A DNA stretch of 50,017 bases from Acidobacteriota bacterium. Lineage in GTDB: Bacteria > Acidobacteriota > Vicinamibacteria > Fen-336. Location: assembly GCA_022340585.1 (NCBI GenBank), contig JAJDNS010000161.1, positions 1 through 50,017 of the forward strand, given 5' to 3'. Shown piece after piece: positions 15,759 to 23,504 of this stretch (position 1 is its first letter; each line of letters opens with the position of its first letter). The notes under the pieces were generated by a model that was given only the letters and a program-made list of their open reading frames with translations, searched no databases and had not been told where the DNA came from. The translations under genes were made by a program, and so were the position numbers.

Positions 15759-18416
15759 ATGTCTTCACTTCCGGCTCCTCGACGACTCGCCATCCTCTTC
15801 ACCGTCCTCGCGAGCGCGGCTTCCGTGCTCCACGCGCAACCGGCCTCGTTCCCGTTCCAGGATCCGACCCTGTCCCTCGACGAGCGTGTCGACGACCTCG
15901 TCGCCCGCATGACTCTCGAGGAGAAGGCGTCCCAGCTCGTCAACCGCACGCGTGCCATCCCTCGGCTGAACGTGCCCGAATACAACCTCTGGTCGGAGGC
16001 GTTGCACGGCGTGGCCGGCGGCGGGTTTGCGACTGTGTTCCCGCAGGCCATCGGCCTGGCGGCGACGTTCGACGTGCCGACGCTCCACCAGATGGCCGTC
16101 GCGACGGCCCGCGAGGCCCGGGTCAAGTACAACCAGGCCGTGCGGGCCGGACGCGGCGGGCGCATGATGGGGGGTCTGACGTTCTTCTCGCCGAACATCA
16201 ACATCTTCCGCGACCCGCGGTGGGGCCGCGGGCAGGAGACCTACGGTGAGGACCCCTTCCTGACCGCCCGGCTCGGCGTCGCCTTCATCACCGGCATGCA
16301 GGGCGACGACCCCGACCACCCGGTCGTGACGGCCACGGCGAAGCACTACGCCGTGCACTCCGGCCCCGAGCCGCTGCGCCACGGCTTCGACGCAAGGGCC
16401 TCGGCACACGACATCGAGGACACCTATCTCCCCGCGTTCCGGGCCGCCGTCGTCGAGGGCAGGGTGAAGTCGGTGATGTGCGTCTACAACGCCGTCAACG
16501 GCGTGCCCGGGTGCGCCAGCGAGCGCCTGCTGGACGGCACGCTGCGCGAGCAGTGGAAGTTCGAGGGGTTCGTCACCGGCGACTGCGACGCCGTACGGGA
16601 CATCGAGACCGGCCACAAGTATGCGACGTCCGCGGCCGAGGCCGGCGCCTTCGCGATCAAGGCCGGCCTCGACAACGACTGCACGACCAGCGCGTTCTTC
16701 GGTCGAAGTGGTCCACGCGACTACCAGCGCTACCTCGACGCGGTCAACCAGGGTCTGCTGACCGAGTCCGAGATCGACGTCGCCTTGAAGCGCATGCTGC
16801 GCACGCGCTTTCAGCTCGGCCTCTTCGATCCGCCCGACCGCGTGAAGGCGGCGCAGGTCCCGGACTCCGAGCTCGACAGCCCCGAGCATCGTCATCTCGC
16901 GCTGAGGCTCGCCCGCGAGTCCCTGGTCCTGCTGAAGAACGACGGAGTCCTGCCGTTCACCACCGTGCCCGCGAGCATCGCCGTCGTGGGACCTCTGGCC
17001 GACAACAGCCGGGTGCTGCTGGGCAACTACAATGGATACCCCTCGCGCTCGACGACGGCCCTCGCGGGCATCCAGAGGCACTTTCCGGACTCACGCGTCG
17101 TCTTCGAGCCCGGGACCACGTTCCTTCGACCCGACCTGCCGGTGCCGACGACGGCGCTGACGACCAACGGTGGCGCCCACGGTCTCACGGCCGAGGTCTT
17201 CGAGAAGGCCGACTTCAGCGGCACGCCCATCGAGACGCGGACCGACGCGCAGGTCCTCGTTGGCTGGGACCGGTCCGCCGGCCCGCCGCCGAGCTTCGAT
17301 TCCCCGCAGGCCGCGCCCCGCCCGACGCGCTGGACCGGCTTCCTGACGCCGGCCGAGAGCGGCACCTACCGTCTGGGCGTCGAAGGCTGGGGCAACCGTT
17401 TGTTCCTCGACGACAGGGAGCTGGTGGGCTCGGCGAGGGGCGTCCCCCGGACCCCGAGTGTCGTCGACGTCACGCTCGAGAGGGGCCGCCGCTACGCCAT
17501 ACGGATCGAATCGGTCCCGCGTCGGTTCGCGTCGACACGGCTGGTGTGGCTGCCCCCGCAGCCCGATGCGGAGGCCCGCGCCGTCGCCGCGGCGCGGGCC
17601 GCCGACGTGGTCGTGGCGGTGGTTGGGATCACGTCGGACCTCGAGGGCGAGGAGTCGGGGGTGGATCAGGAAGGCTTCAAGGGCGGGGACCGCACGAGCC
17701 TCGACCTGCCGCGCGAGGAGCGGCAACTGCTCGAGGCGGTGCAGGCCACCGGGAAGCCACTCGTCGTGGTGGTGATGAGCGGCAGCGCGATCGCGGTCAA
17801 CTGGGCGAAGCAGAACGCGAATGCCATTCTGCAGGCGTGGTATCCGGGCGAGGAGGGTGGTACGGCGATTGCCCAGACGCTCGACGGCACCAACAACCCC
17901 TCCGGACGGCTGCCCGTCACACTGTACACCGGTGTCGACCAGCTGCCCGAGTTCACCGACTACTCGATGGCACACCGCACCTATCGGTACTTCGACGGCC
18001 AGCCCCTCTTCCCGTTCGGTTTCGGGCTCAGCTACTCGACGTTCGGCTACTCAGACCTGAAGGTCCCACCGACGCTGGCGGCCGGCCAGCCGCTGCCCGT
18101 CGAGGCGCAGGTCTCGAACACGGGCGCCCGCGAAGGCGACGAGGTCGTGCAGGTGTACCTGACGTTCCCGAGGCTGCCCGGCGCGCCTCGGCGGGCCCTT
18201 CGCGGCTTCACGCGCGTCCACCTGAAGCCTGGCGAGCGCCAGACCGTGCGCTTCACCCTGAGCGACCGCGACCTGAGTCACGTCAGCCTGGACGGCATGC
18301 ACCTCGTCGGCGCCGGGCGCTACGGGATCAGCGTCGGGGGAGGACAGCCCGACGGCAGCGCGCCGGTGGTGGCGGGGGAGTTCGAGATCCAGGGCGAGCG
18401 CACGCTCCCGCGCTAG
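15759..18416 (+). CDS. Secreted GH3 glycosidase with PA14 insert (beta-xylosidase/beta-glucosidase type)
   Basis: This 885-residue protein has a cleavable signal peptide (about 1-26, ending LHAQ). An N-terminal GH3 barrel follows, with RDPRWGRGQETYGEDP, AKHYAVHSGPE and the nucleophile segment GFVTGDCDAV, where Asp275 aligns with the catalytic aspartate. The GDCDA form is typical of the xylan beta-xylosidase branch. A PA14 domain (about 465-610, with GLTAEVFEKADFSG and LTPAESGTYRLGVEG) is inserted in the second sugar domain, as in many GH3 enzymes, and may shape the binding site. A fibronectin type III-like domain ends the protein. The location is probably periplasm or cell surface, releasing single sugars from hemicellulose oligomers. 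ATG 15759 follows CAGGAGG. Confidence 0.9.
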   Translation: MSSLPAPRRLAILFTVLASAASVLHAQPASFPFQDPTLSLDERVDDLVARMTLEEKASQLVNRTRAIPRLNVPEYNLWSEALHGVAGGGFATVFPQAIGLAATFDVPTLHQMAVATAREARVKYNQAVRAGRGGRMMGGLTFFSPNINIFRDPRWGRGQETYGEDPFLTARLGVAFITGMQGDDPDHPVVTATAKHYAVHSGPEPLRHGFDARASAHDIEDTYLPAFRAAVVEGRVKSVMCVYNAVNGVPGCASERLLDGTLREQWKFEGFVTGDCDAVRDIETGHKYATSAAEAGAFAIKAGLDNDCTTSAFFGRSGPRDYQRYLDAVNQGLLTESEIDVALKRMLRTRFQLGLFDPPDRVKAAQVPDSELDSPEHRHLALRLARESLVLLKNDGVLPFTTVPASIAVVGPLADNSRVLLGNYNGYPSRSTTALAGIQRHFPDSRVVFEPGTTFLRPDLPVPTTALTTNGGAHGLTAEVFEKADFSGTPIETRTDAQVLVGWDRSAGPPPSFDSPQAAPRPTRWTGFLTPAESGTYRLGVEGWGNRLFLDDRELVGSARGVPRTPSVVDVTLERGRRYAIRIESVPRRFASTRLVWLPPQPDAEARAVAAARAADVVVAVVGITSDLEGEESGVDQEGFKGGDRTSLDLPREERQLLEAVQATGKPLVVVVMSGSAIAVNWAKQNANAILQAWYPGEEGGTAIAQTLDGTNNPSGRLPVTLYTGVDQLPEFTDYSMAHRTYRYFDGQPLFPFGFGLSYSTFGYSDLKVPPTLAAGQPLPVEAQVSNTGAREGDEVVQVYLTFPRLPGAPRRALRGFTRVHLKPGERQTVRFTLSDRDLSHVSLDGMHLVGAGRYGISVGGGQPDGSAPVVAGEFEIQGERTLPR

Positions 18417-18454
18417 CCAGGCCCGTCCTTTGTTTGAACCTACGAACGGACACG

Positions 18455-18562
18455 ATGATGACCTGGCCCCAGCGGTTCGCCCGCACTCACGGCCCCCTGC
18501 GTCCCGTCGTGGAGCGCGTGATGAGAGAGTTCCTCACCTGTGGCTTTGCTGATGCGGGTGCG
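18455..18562 (+). pseudogene. Remnant of an IS91-type transposase (zinc-binding N terminus)
   Basis: The 329-base gap 18417-18745 has no intact gene. Within it, reading from 18455, a short stretch including RFARTHGPLRPVVERVMREF and then LTCG matches the opening of IS91-family transposases, which continue with a HGFARxRC zinc-binding segment. After CG the frame degenerates; deleting four bases (TGAT, about 18550-18553) would restore GFARVR, so a small rearrangement also seems to have occurred. No IS ends or downstream catalytic part are visible. It marks an old insertion in a stretch that also carries other broken genes. Identification is from pattern memory and is moderate. Confidence 0.45.
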
Positions 18563-18745
18563 CGGCCCCGGGGTCGCCGGGGTCGCACAGCCGGCCCCCG
18601 ATCGTACTCCGCGAAGGTACCGGCCGCGGCGCGTGCCGCGGCCGGGCTGAGGCGGACGCTATGGCCCCGGAACGGCTCCGTCAAGGGAGAGGGAGCTGAC
18701 CGGCTCAGGGACTACACCTCCGGGCGGGCGGACGGAGGTCGCCGG

Positions 18746-19468
18746 TCAATCTGCGGTGACGAGCCTCGATTGCAGGCGTCGGCGGGTGAAGAGGATCAAG
18801 GCGATGAACGCGGCGACCGAAACGAGCCGTACCAGCAGCTGAAGCGGTGAGGCCTGGGCCGCCAGCAGCTGCATCGTCTCGGCCCTCGCCAGGCTCTGTG
18901 TCAGGAAGTAGGTGCTTCCGGAGACGACGATTCTGGCCAGCCAAAGGAGTGCGGCAACCAAGGCGACGGCCAAGAGCCTTCTCGCCGCGAGCCAGGAGAG
19001 CGAGCGGTCCGCGAGGTCCCGGAGCCGACTCGGCGAGCTCGAGATCAGGGTCGCTGCCAGGCCGATCCATCCGGCCAGACAGAGCAGGAAGACCGAGCCG
19101 TCGAGATAGGCGAGGGGGGCCCCCACGACGCCGAGGCTCGCTCCCAGGGCGGCGGAGCATTTCGCCAGCAGCACGCCGATGGCCAGGAGCAGCGGGATGA
19201 CGAGATAGCCCACCAGCATCCAGAGCAGTCGGCGGCTCCAGACGATCGCCCCGTTGGACTTGGAGAACTCAACGCTGAGGGCGTCAGCGCAGCCGAGACG
19301 ATGAAGCGCGAGCAGGAAGGCCTCCTCCTCGGAGAGCCCGGACGAGGCCAGGCGCTCGACGGAGTCCCGCACGTGCCCTTCCAGCTCGTCGAGGTCCGTT
19401 GGGCGAAACGCCTCTCGCTGCGCCAGGCCCTCGCGCCACTGGCGGATCCTTCTCGTCAGATCGAACAT
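18746..19468 (-). CDS. Membrane protein with an N-terminal permease-prefix domain
   Basis: The 240-residue product opens with MFDLTRRIRQWREGL and a helical segment (LDELEGHVRDSVERLASSGL, then SEEEAFLLALHRLG) like the permease-prefix domain found before ABC permease proteins. Four hydrophobic stretches follow (near residues 85-110, 120-145, 165-185 and 210-230), with no recognisable transporter core. Such genes usually sit directly behind PadR regulators, and here ATG 19468 overlaps the end of a PadR remnant by 13 bases. Function is unknown. If the regulator is really broken, this gene may now be unregulated or silent. Confidence 0.7.
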   Translation of the reverse strand: MFDLTRRIRQWREGLAQREAFRPTDLDELEGHVRDSVERLASSGLSEEEAFLLALHRLGCADALSVEFSKSNGAIVWSRRLLWMLVGYLVIPLLLAIGVLLAKCSAALGASLGVVGAPLAYLDGSVFLLCLAGWIGLAATLISSSPSRLRDLADRSLSWLAARRLLAVALVAALLWLARIVVSGSTYFLTQSLARAETMQLLAAQASPLQLLVRLVSVAAFIALILFTRRRLQSRLVTAD

Positions 19469-19647
19469 GGCAAGGCCTCCCACAGTCCAGAGAGCGTCGA
19501 GTGCACCACCGACCACTGCCGCCGTTCCGCCTCGAGGGCCTTCCTCCCCTTGGGGCTCAGGGAGTAGTACCGACGTCTTCTGCCGGCCTCGGAGGTCCTC
19601 CACCGCCCACGGATCAGCTCCTCGCGCTCCAGCCGGTGCAGGACCGG
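19456..19647 (-). pseudogene. 3' part of a PadR-family regulator gene
   Basis: The minus strand encodes LHRLEREELIRGRWR, then RRRRYYSLSPKGRKALEAER and WSVVHSTLSGLWEAL. This is the wing and C-terminal helix of a PadR-like winged-helix repressor. The first half of the domain (the recognition helix and the GxLYP segment) is absent. The sequence directly upstream, from 19649, is a DUF3604 fragment in another frame. In an intact operon, PadR would control the membrane protein gene that it overlaps. The break lies at about 19645-19649. Confidence 0.65.
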
Positions 19648-19648
19648 A

Positions 19649-19825
19649 CTTGAGGATGTCGGGGTCACCGGCCTCCAGATCGTTGAAGAATCCCATGCCG
19701 TCGGAGTGGTCGGGGATCACCAGCCAGTCGAGGGGGCGGCCCAGCCGGGCCGGCTGGCCACTGGAGGCCATGACCCGCTCGCCGCGGGCGAAACGGATGG
19801 AGGTCGGGGCGAGGCATTCCTCCAC
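19649..19825 (-). pseudogene. Internal fragment of a DUF3604 protein gene
   Basis: About 59 codons read RFARGERVMASSGQPARLG, then RPLDWLVIPDHSDGMGFFND and LEAGDPDILK. This is characteristic of DUF3604 proteins, secreted proteins of the PHP/metallohydrolase type, usually over 600 residues. The fragment is cut on both sides: it runs into the PadR remnant near 19647, and upstream of 19825 the frame meets a stop (TAG, near 19838). There is no start signal of its own. It sits where the promoter of the outer-membrane protein gene at 19881 would be expected. Confidence 0.6.
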
Positions 19826-19880
19826 GACAGTTCTGGACTATGCTGATGCCGACACCCTAGCACAGCGGGAGGCTAAGGCC

Positions 19881-21194
19881 GTGCCGACTCTTCACCGAGG
19901 ACGATCGCGTCGTTCCGGGCCGGTCCGGGCGGCCCTCGTGGTCGTGGCGCTGGCCGCGGGCGGGGTCGTCCACGCTCAGGGGCCCGGCCTCGGGCCGGGG
20001 GCCGGGGCCGCGCCCTCTCCCTCTGCCTTCAAGAAGCCGGAGATCGCGGAGAAGGCCGAGAGGATCTACAGGAAGATCACCGCCGCCGGGTTCTATCCCA
20101 CCATGCGGGGGCTGGCCGCGGGCACCGGCATCGGCCCCGGCCTGACGTTCTGGAAGCCACGGCCGTTCGGCGGGCCCATTGGGATCCTCGGCACCGTGGG
20201 CTGGAACCCTCGGGTGTTGCTGCTCGAGGCGCGGCTGGGCCGCGTGCCCAGCCGACCGGGCAAGATCCCCGACCGCCGGTTCACCCTCGAGGCGCTCACC
20301 ACCGACCCGCCCGAGGGCCCCAACCACCGCTGGTTCGTCTTTCTCGAGGCGCGGCGCGTCGACATCCTGGACAACCGGCTCTACTTCGATTCCGGACCCC
20401 AGGGGGCCATCGAGCCGGCCCGCTTCACCGGCACCCGCTTCCTGGAGGACTCCCCGGATGCCGCCACCGCCCACTTCGACGTCGAGATCGACGACGCCGA
20501 TCTGGTGGGCGGATACCACTTCCGTCGAGGGCTGGCCGCCTCGGCCCGGGTGGGCTACGTCACCGCCGAGACCGCCTTCGATCCCGAGGAGGCGGCCATG
20601 CCGGGGTTGCCCTCCATCCCCGGCGTGAACGACAACTCCGACTTTGCCCGACTCCAGCTCGACTTCATCTTCGACCGGCGCGATGTCCGCAACCGTCCCC
20701 ACCGGGGCGTCCTGCTGCACGGGACGTGGCTGCGCATGGACCAGCGGGGCGGGACGCTCTACGGCTTCGACCGCCTCGAGCTCGACGCGCGCGCGTTCGT
20801 CTCCACCCGGTCGCGCCGCCACACCCTGGCCCTCCGGCTCATCGGGACCCGCGACGAGCCGGGGGCGGGCCGGATTGTCCCCTTCTACTACGAGCAGACG
20901 CTGGGAGGGAACCACACCCTCCGCAGCTACCCCATCTTCCGCTTCCGGGGGACACGGCGCCTGGCGTTCTCGGCCGAGTACCGCTTCAGCCTCCTCCGCT
21001 TCCTGGAGCTGGCCGCCTTCTACGACGGGGGCAAGGTCTCGGGAGGAATCGAGGCGCTCGGCTCCCAGGGCTACCGGGAGAGCGTCGGCGCCAGCGCCCG
21101 CTGGGTGTCGGAGAAGGACGTGATCCTCCGCGCCTTCGGGGCCTGCGGGTCCGAGGGCTGGCGGTTCAGCGGCAGCGGCACGTTCTCGTTCTGA
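19881..21194 (+). CDS. Omp85/BamA-like outer-membrane beta-barrel protein
   Basis: The 437-residue protein has an N-terminal signal sequence (VRAALVVVALAAGGVVHAQ) and then a beta-barrel related to surface-antigen/Omp85 proteins without clear POTRA repeats. Barrel features include alternating strands, RLQLDFIFDRRDVRNRPHRG near 250, the LGGNHTLRSYPIFRFRGTR segment near 345, which resembles the conserved L6 loop region of Omp85 barrels, and a C-terminal phenylalanine. It should sit in the outer membrane; cargo or role is unknown. GTG 19881 is taken because GGGAGG precedes it by about 9 bases and the signal follows; no suitable ATG is nearer. The upstream region is scarred, so its promoter may be altered. 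Confidence 0.7.
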   Translation: MPTLHRGRSRRSGPVRAALVVVALAAGGVVHAQGPGLGPGAGAAPSPSAFKKPEIAEKAERIYRKITAAGFYPTMRGLAAGTGIGPGLTFWKPRPFGGPIGILGTVGWNPRVLLLEARLGRVPSRPGKIPDRRFTLEALTTDPPEGPNHRWFVFLEARRVDILDNRLYFDSGPQGAIEPARFTGTRFLEDSPDAATAHFDVEIDDADLVGGYHFRRGLAASARVGYVTAETAFDPEEAAMPGLPSIPGVNDNSDFARLQLDFIFDRRDVRNRPHRGVLLHGTWLRMDQRGGTLYGFDRLELDARAFVSTRSRRHTLALRLIGTRDEPGAGRIVPFYYEQTLGGNHTLRSYPIFRFRGTRRLAFSAEYRFSLLRFLELAAFYDGGKVSGGIEALGSQGYRESVGASARWVSEKDVILRAFGACGSEGWRFSGSGTFSF

Positions 21195-21218
21195 GGATCG
21201 AACCGGCCTGCGGCCCTG

Positions 21219-21258
21219 GCCAGGGGCACGATCCCGCCAAGGCGATCGTGTCCCTGGC
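21219..21258. terminator. Bidirectional terminator-like hairpin between convergent genes
   Basis: GCCAGGGGCACGATC (21219-21233) pairs with GATCGTGTCCCTGGC (21244-21258) across a 10-base loop. The stem is 15 pairs with one G-T wobble. It lies in the 69-base gap between the convergent outer-membrane protein and transporter genes. No long T-tract is present, which is common in GC-rich genomes. Confidence 0.7.
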
Positions 21259-21263
21259 AGCGA

Positions 21264-22349
21264 TCACGCCGAGGGGGCGGGGTCGTCGTCTCCTGCTTCG
21301 GCTTCGAGTCGTCCCGCCACCGCCCGCGGGCTGTCGAGCATGACCGCGATCGGCTTGAGGTCCCGGCTGTTCTCCATGCCGATCTTGATGATCATGGTCA
21401 GGGGCACGGAGAGGAACATGCCGACGGGGCCCCAGAGCCATCCCCAGAACACCAGGGAGAGGAAGACCACCAGCGTCGACATGCCCAGGGTGCGGCCCAT
21501 CAGCTGGGGCTCGACGACGTTCCCGAGGACCACGTTGACGACGAGGAAGCCCGCGGCCACGAGAATCGCCTCGGCCGGCCCCAGCTGAACGAGGGCGAGC
21601 AGGACCGCGGGAATCGCGGCGATGATCGGCCCGATGTTGGGGATGAAGTTCAGGAGGAACGTGAGGACCCCCCAGGTCAGGGCGAAGTCCAGGCCCAGAA
21701 GGGCCACCCACCCCGCGATGAGGAGGCCGGTCACCGCGCTGATCGCGGTCTTCAGCCCGAGGTACTTCTGGACCTCCCGCGCGGCCTTCGTGAAGCGCTC
21801 GAGGTCGGCGTCCGGGCTGCCCGTCGCCGCACGGATCTTGGTGGGAAGGCCGGTGGCCTCCAGCAGCATGAACATGAGGATCAGGACCACCACGAAGGTG
21901 TTCGACAGCGTCGAGAGGAGCGCGGTGAGCCCTCGCCCGAGAACGCCGATGAGGGCGCCGGGCTGGAAGACGTCGCTGGCGCGGATCTCCCCGACCTCGA
22001 CCCCCCTCGCCGCCAGCCACCCCTCGACCGACGGCCCGACCTCGTCGAGCCGCTCCTGGTAGCGCGGGGCGGCCTCGATGAACCCGTTGACCGAGCCGCC
22101 GACCACCACCCCGAAGACGGTGAACACCCCGAGCAGGACCAGAACGACGAGGAGAGCCGCCACCACGGTCGGGACTCGGTGCGCGCGCAGCCAGAAGACG
22201 GCCGGGCTGCACAGGATGGCCAGCAGCAGGGCGAGGAGCACGGGGATGAGGATCGTCTGGGCGGCCTTGAGGCCGGCGATCACCACGATCAGGGAGGCCA
22301 GGGTCAGGAGGACCCGTGTCGCCGACGTGCCCTGGCGGCTTTCTCCCAT
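21264..22349 (-). CDS. AI-2E family transporter (PerM/UPF0118-type)
   Basis: This 361-residue integral membrane protein has the usual pattern of the family: paired helices at the N terminus (RVLLTLASLIVVIAGLK, then ILIPVLLALLLAILCSPAVF), an extracytoplasmic middle segment near 95-150, and a C-terminal block with FIPNIGPIIAAIPAVLLALV and GNVVEPQLMGRTLGMS. Members are named after autoinducer-2 export, but many move other solutes or ions, so the substrate is open. ATG 22349 shares one base with the upstream gene's stop (TGATG), suggesting translational coupling to the isocitrate dehydrogenase-family gene. Confidence 0.85.
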   Translation of the reverse strand: MGESRQGTSATRVLLTLASLIVVIAGLKAAQTILIPVLLALLLAILCSPAVFWLRAHRVPTVVAALLVVLVLLGVFTVFGVVVGGSVNGFIEAAPRYQERLDEVGPSVEGWLAARGVEVGEIRASDVFQPGALIGVLGRGLTALLSTLSNTFVVVLILMFMLLEATGLPTKIRAATGSPDADLERFTKAAREVQKYLGLKTAISAVTGLLIAGWVALLGLDFALTWGVLTFLLNFIPNIGPIIAAIPAVLLALVQLGPAEAILVAAGFLVVNVVLGNVVEPQLMGRTLGMSTLVVFLSLVFWGWLWGPVGMFLSVPLTMIIKIGMENSRDLKPIAVMLDSPRAVAGRLEAEAGDDDPAPSA

Positions 22350-23377
22350 CAGCCGTCCAGCCGGTCGATGACCGCGGTGGCGAACTCCTCCGTCCCCAGC
22401 GAGCCACCGATGTCGCGGGTCTTCTGGCCCTGGGCCAGGGCCTCGTTGTAGGCGGCCTTGATCCGGGTCCCCACCTGCCCACAGCCCTCGTCGCCGTGGG
22501 TCGTGGCCAGGTGGTTCAGCATCATCACCGCCGACATGAGCAGGGCCAGGGGATTGGCCTTGCCCTGACCGGCGATGTCGGGGGCGGAGCCGTGCACCGC
22601 CTCGAAGACCGCGCAGCTGTCGCCGATGTTGGCGCCGGGAACCACCCCGAGGCCCCCCACCAGGCCGGCGCAGAGGTCGCTCACCACGTCCCCGTAGAGG
22701 TTCTCGAGGAGCAGCACCTGGAACTGCGAGGGGTCCTGGACCAGCCGCATGCAGCCGGCGTCGATGATGACCTCCTGGTACTCCAGCTCGGGGAACCGGG
22801 CCTCGTGGACCGCGCGGGCGCAGCGGATGAAGAGCCCGTCGCTGAGCTTCATGATGTTGGCCTTGTGGAAGACCGTGACCTTCTTCAGGCCGCGGTCCTT
22901 CGAGTAGCGGAACGCCCACTCGGCGATCCGGGTCGAGGCCTTCTCGGTGGCGACCTTGAGGCTGGTGACCACACCCTCGGTGATCTCGTTCTCGATCCCG
23001 CTGTAGAGCCCCTCGGTGTTCTCTCGGACGATGACGATGTCAACGTCCCGGTACCGGGTCTCCACCCCGTCCAGGCTCCGTACCGGCCGCACCGCGGCGT
23101 AGAGGTTCAAGGCCTGGCGCAGGCCCACGTTGACCGAGGTGAAGCCCTCCCCCACCGGCGTCGTGCACGGGCCCTTGAGGGCGACGGAGTGCTCGCGAAT
23201 CGTCGCCACCGTTTCCTCGGGGAGGGGCTCGAGCCCCTTCTCGACGGCGGCGAGCCCGGCGGGCCGCTCGACCCAGGCGATCCGGGCCCCGGCCGCCTCG
23301 AGGATGCGCTGGACGGCCGCGCTCACCTCCGGTCCGATGCCGTCCCCGGGGACCATCACGACGCGGTACTCGTTCAT
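22349..23377 (-). CDS. Isocitrate/isopropylmalate dehydrogenase family protein, probably NAD-dependent isocitrate dehydrogenase
   Basis: The 342-residue protein carries the beta-decarboxylating dehydrogenase signature. PGDGIGPEV lies at the N terminus, VRENTEGLYSGIENE near 120, the metal-site segment QFQVLLLENLYGDVVSDL near 210, and the cofactor loop EAVHGSAPDIAG near 260. The loop is of the NAD-using type, without the Lys/Tyr pair of NADP enzymes. The YSGIENE form suits NAD isocitrate dehydrogenase better than isopropylmalate dehydrogenase, though homoisocitrate dehydrogenase remains possible. It would oxidise isocitrate to 2-oxoglutarate in the cytoplasm. ATG 23377 follows AGGAGCTCCAGAAG. 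Confidence 0.85.
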   Translation of the reverse strand: MNEYRVVMVPGDGIGPEVSAAVQRILEAAGARIAWVERPAGLAAVEKGLEPLPEETVATIREHSVALKGPCTTPVGEGFTSVNVGLRQALNLYAAVRPVRSLDGVETRYRDVDIVIVRENTEGLYSGIENEITEGVVTSLKVATEKASTRIAEWAFRYSKDRGLKKVTVFHKANIMKLSDGLFIRCARAVHEARFPELEYQEVIIDAGCMRLVQDPSQFQVLLLENLYGDVVSDLCAGLVGGLGVVPGANIGDSCAVFEAVHGSAPDIAGQGKANPLALLMSAVMMLNHLATTHGDEGCGQVGTRIKAAYNEALAQGQKTRDIGGSLGTEEFATAVIDRLDG

Positions 23378-23430
23378 CTTCTGGAGCTCCTGGTTGGAGC
23401 TACAAGGTTCTGCTGCCAGCCCGGTCCCGT

Positions 23431-23454
23431 CAACCCCCGGGTTGCCGATAGAAT
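23431..23454. promoter_or_regulatory. Palindrome and -10-like box in a divergent promoter region
   Basis: CAACCC-CC-GGGTTG at 23431-23444 is a perfect 14-base palindrome in the 127-base gap between the divergent dehydrogenase and aminotransferase genes. TAGAAT follows at 23449-23454 and is a good -10 box for the rightward gene, although no matching -35 box is seen. A repressor bound at the palindrome could control either direction. Confidence 0.4.
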
Positions 23455-23504
23455 GGGGCGGGCTCCGAGCCAGGGGCCCCACTGGCACCCGGAGGGCAGT
23501 TTCC

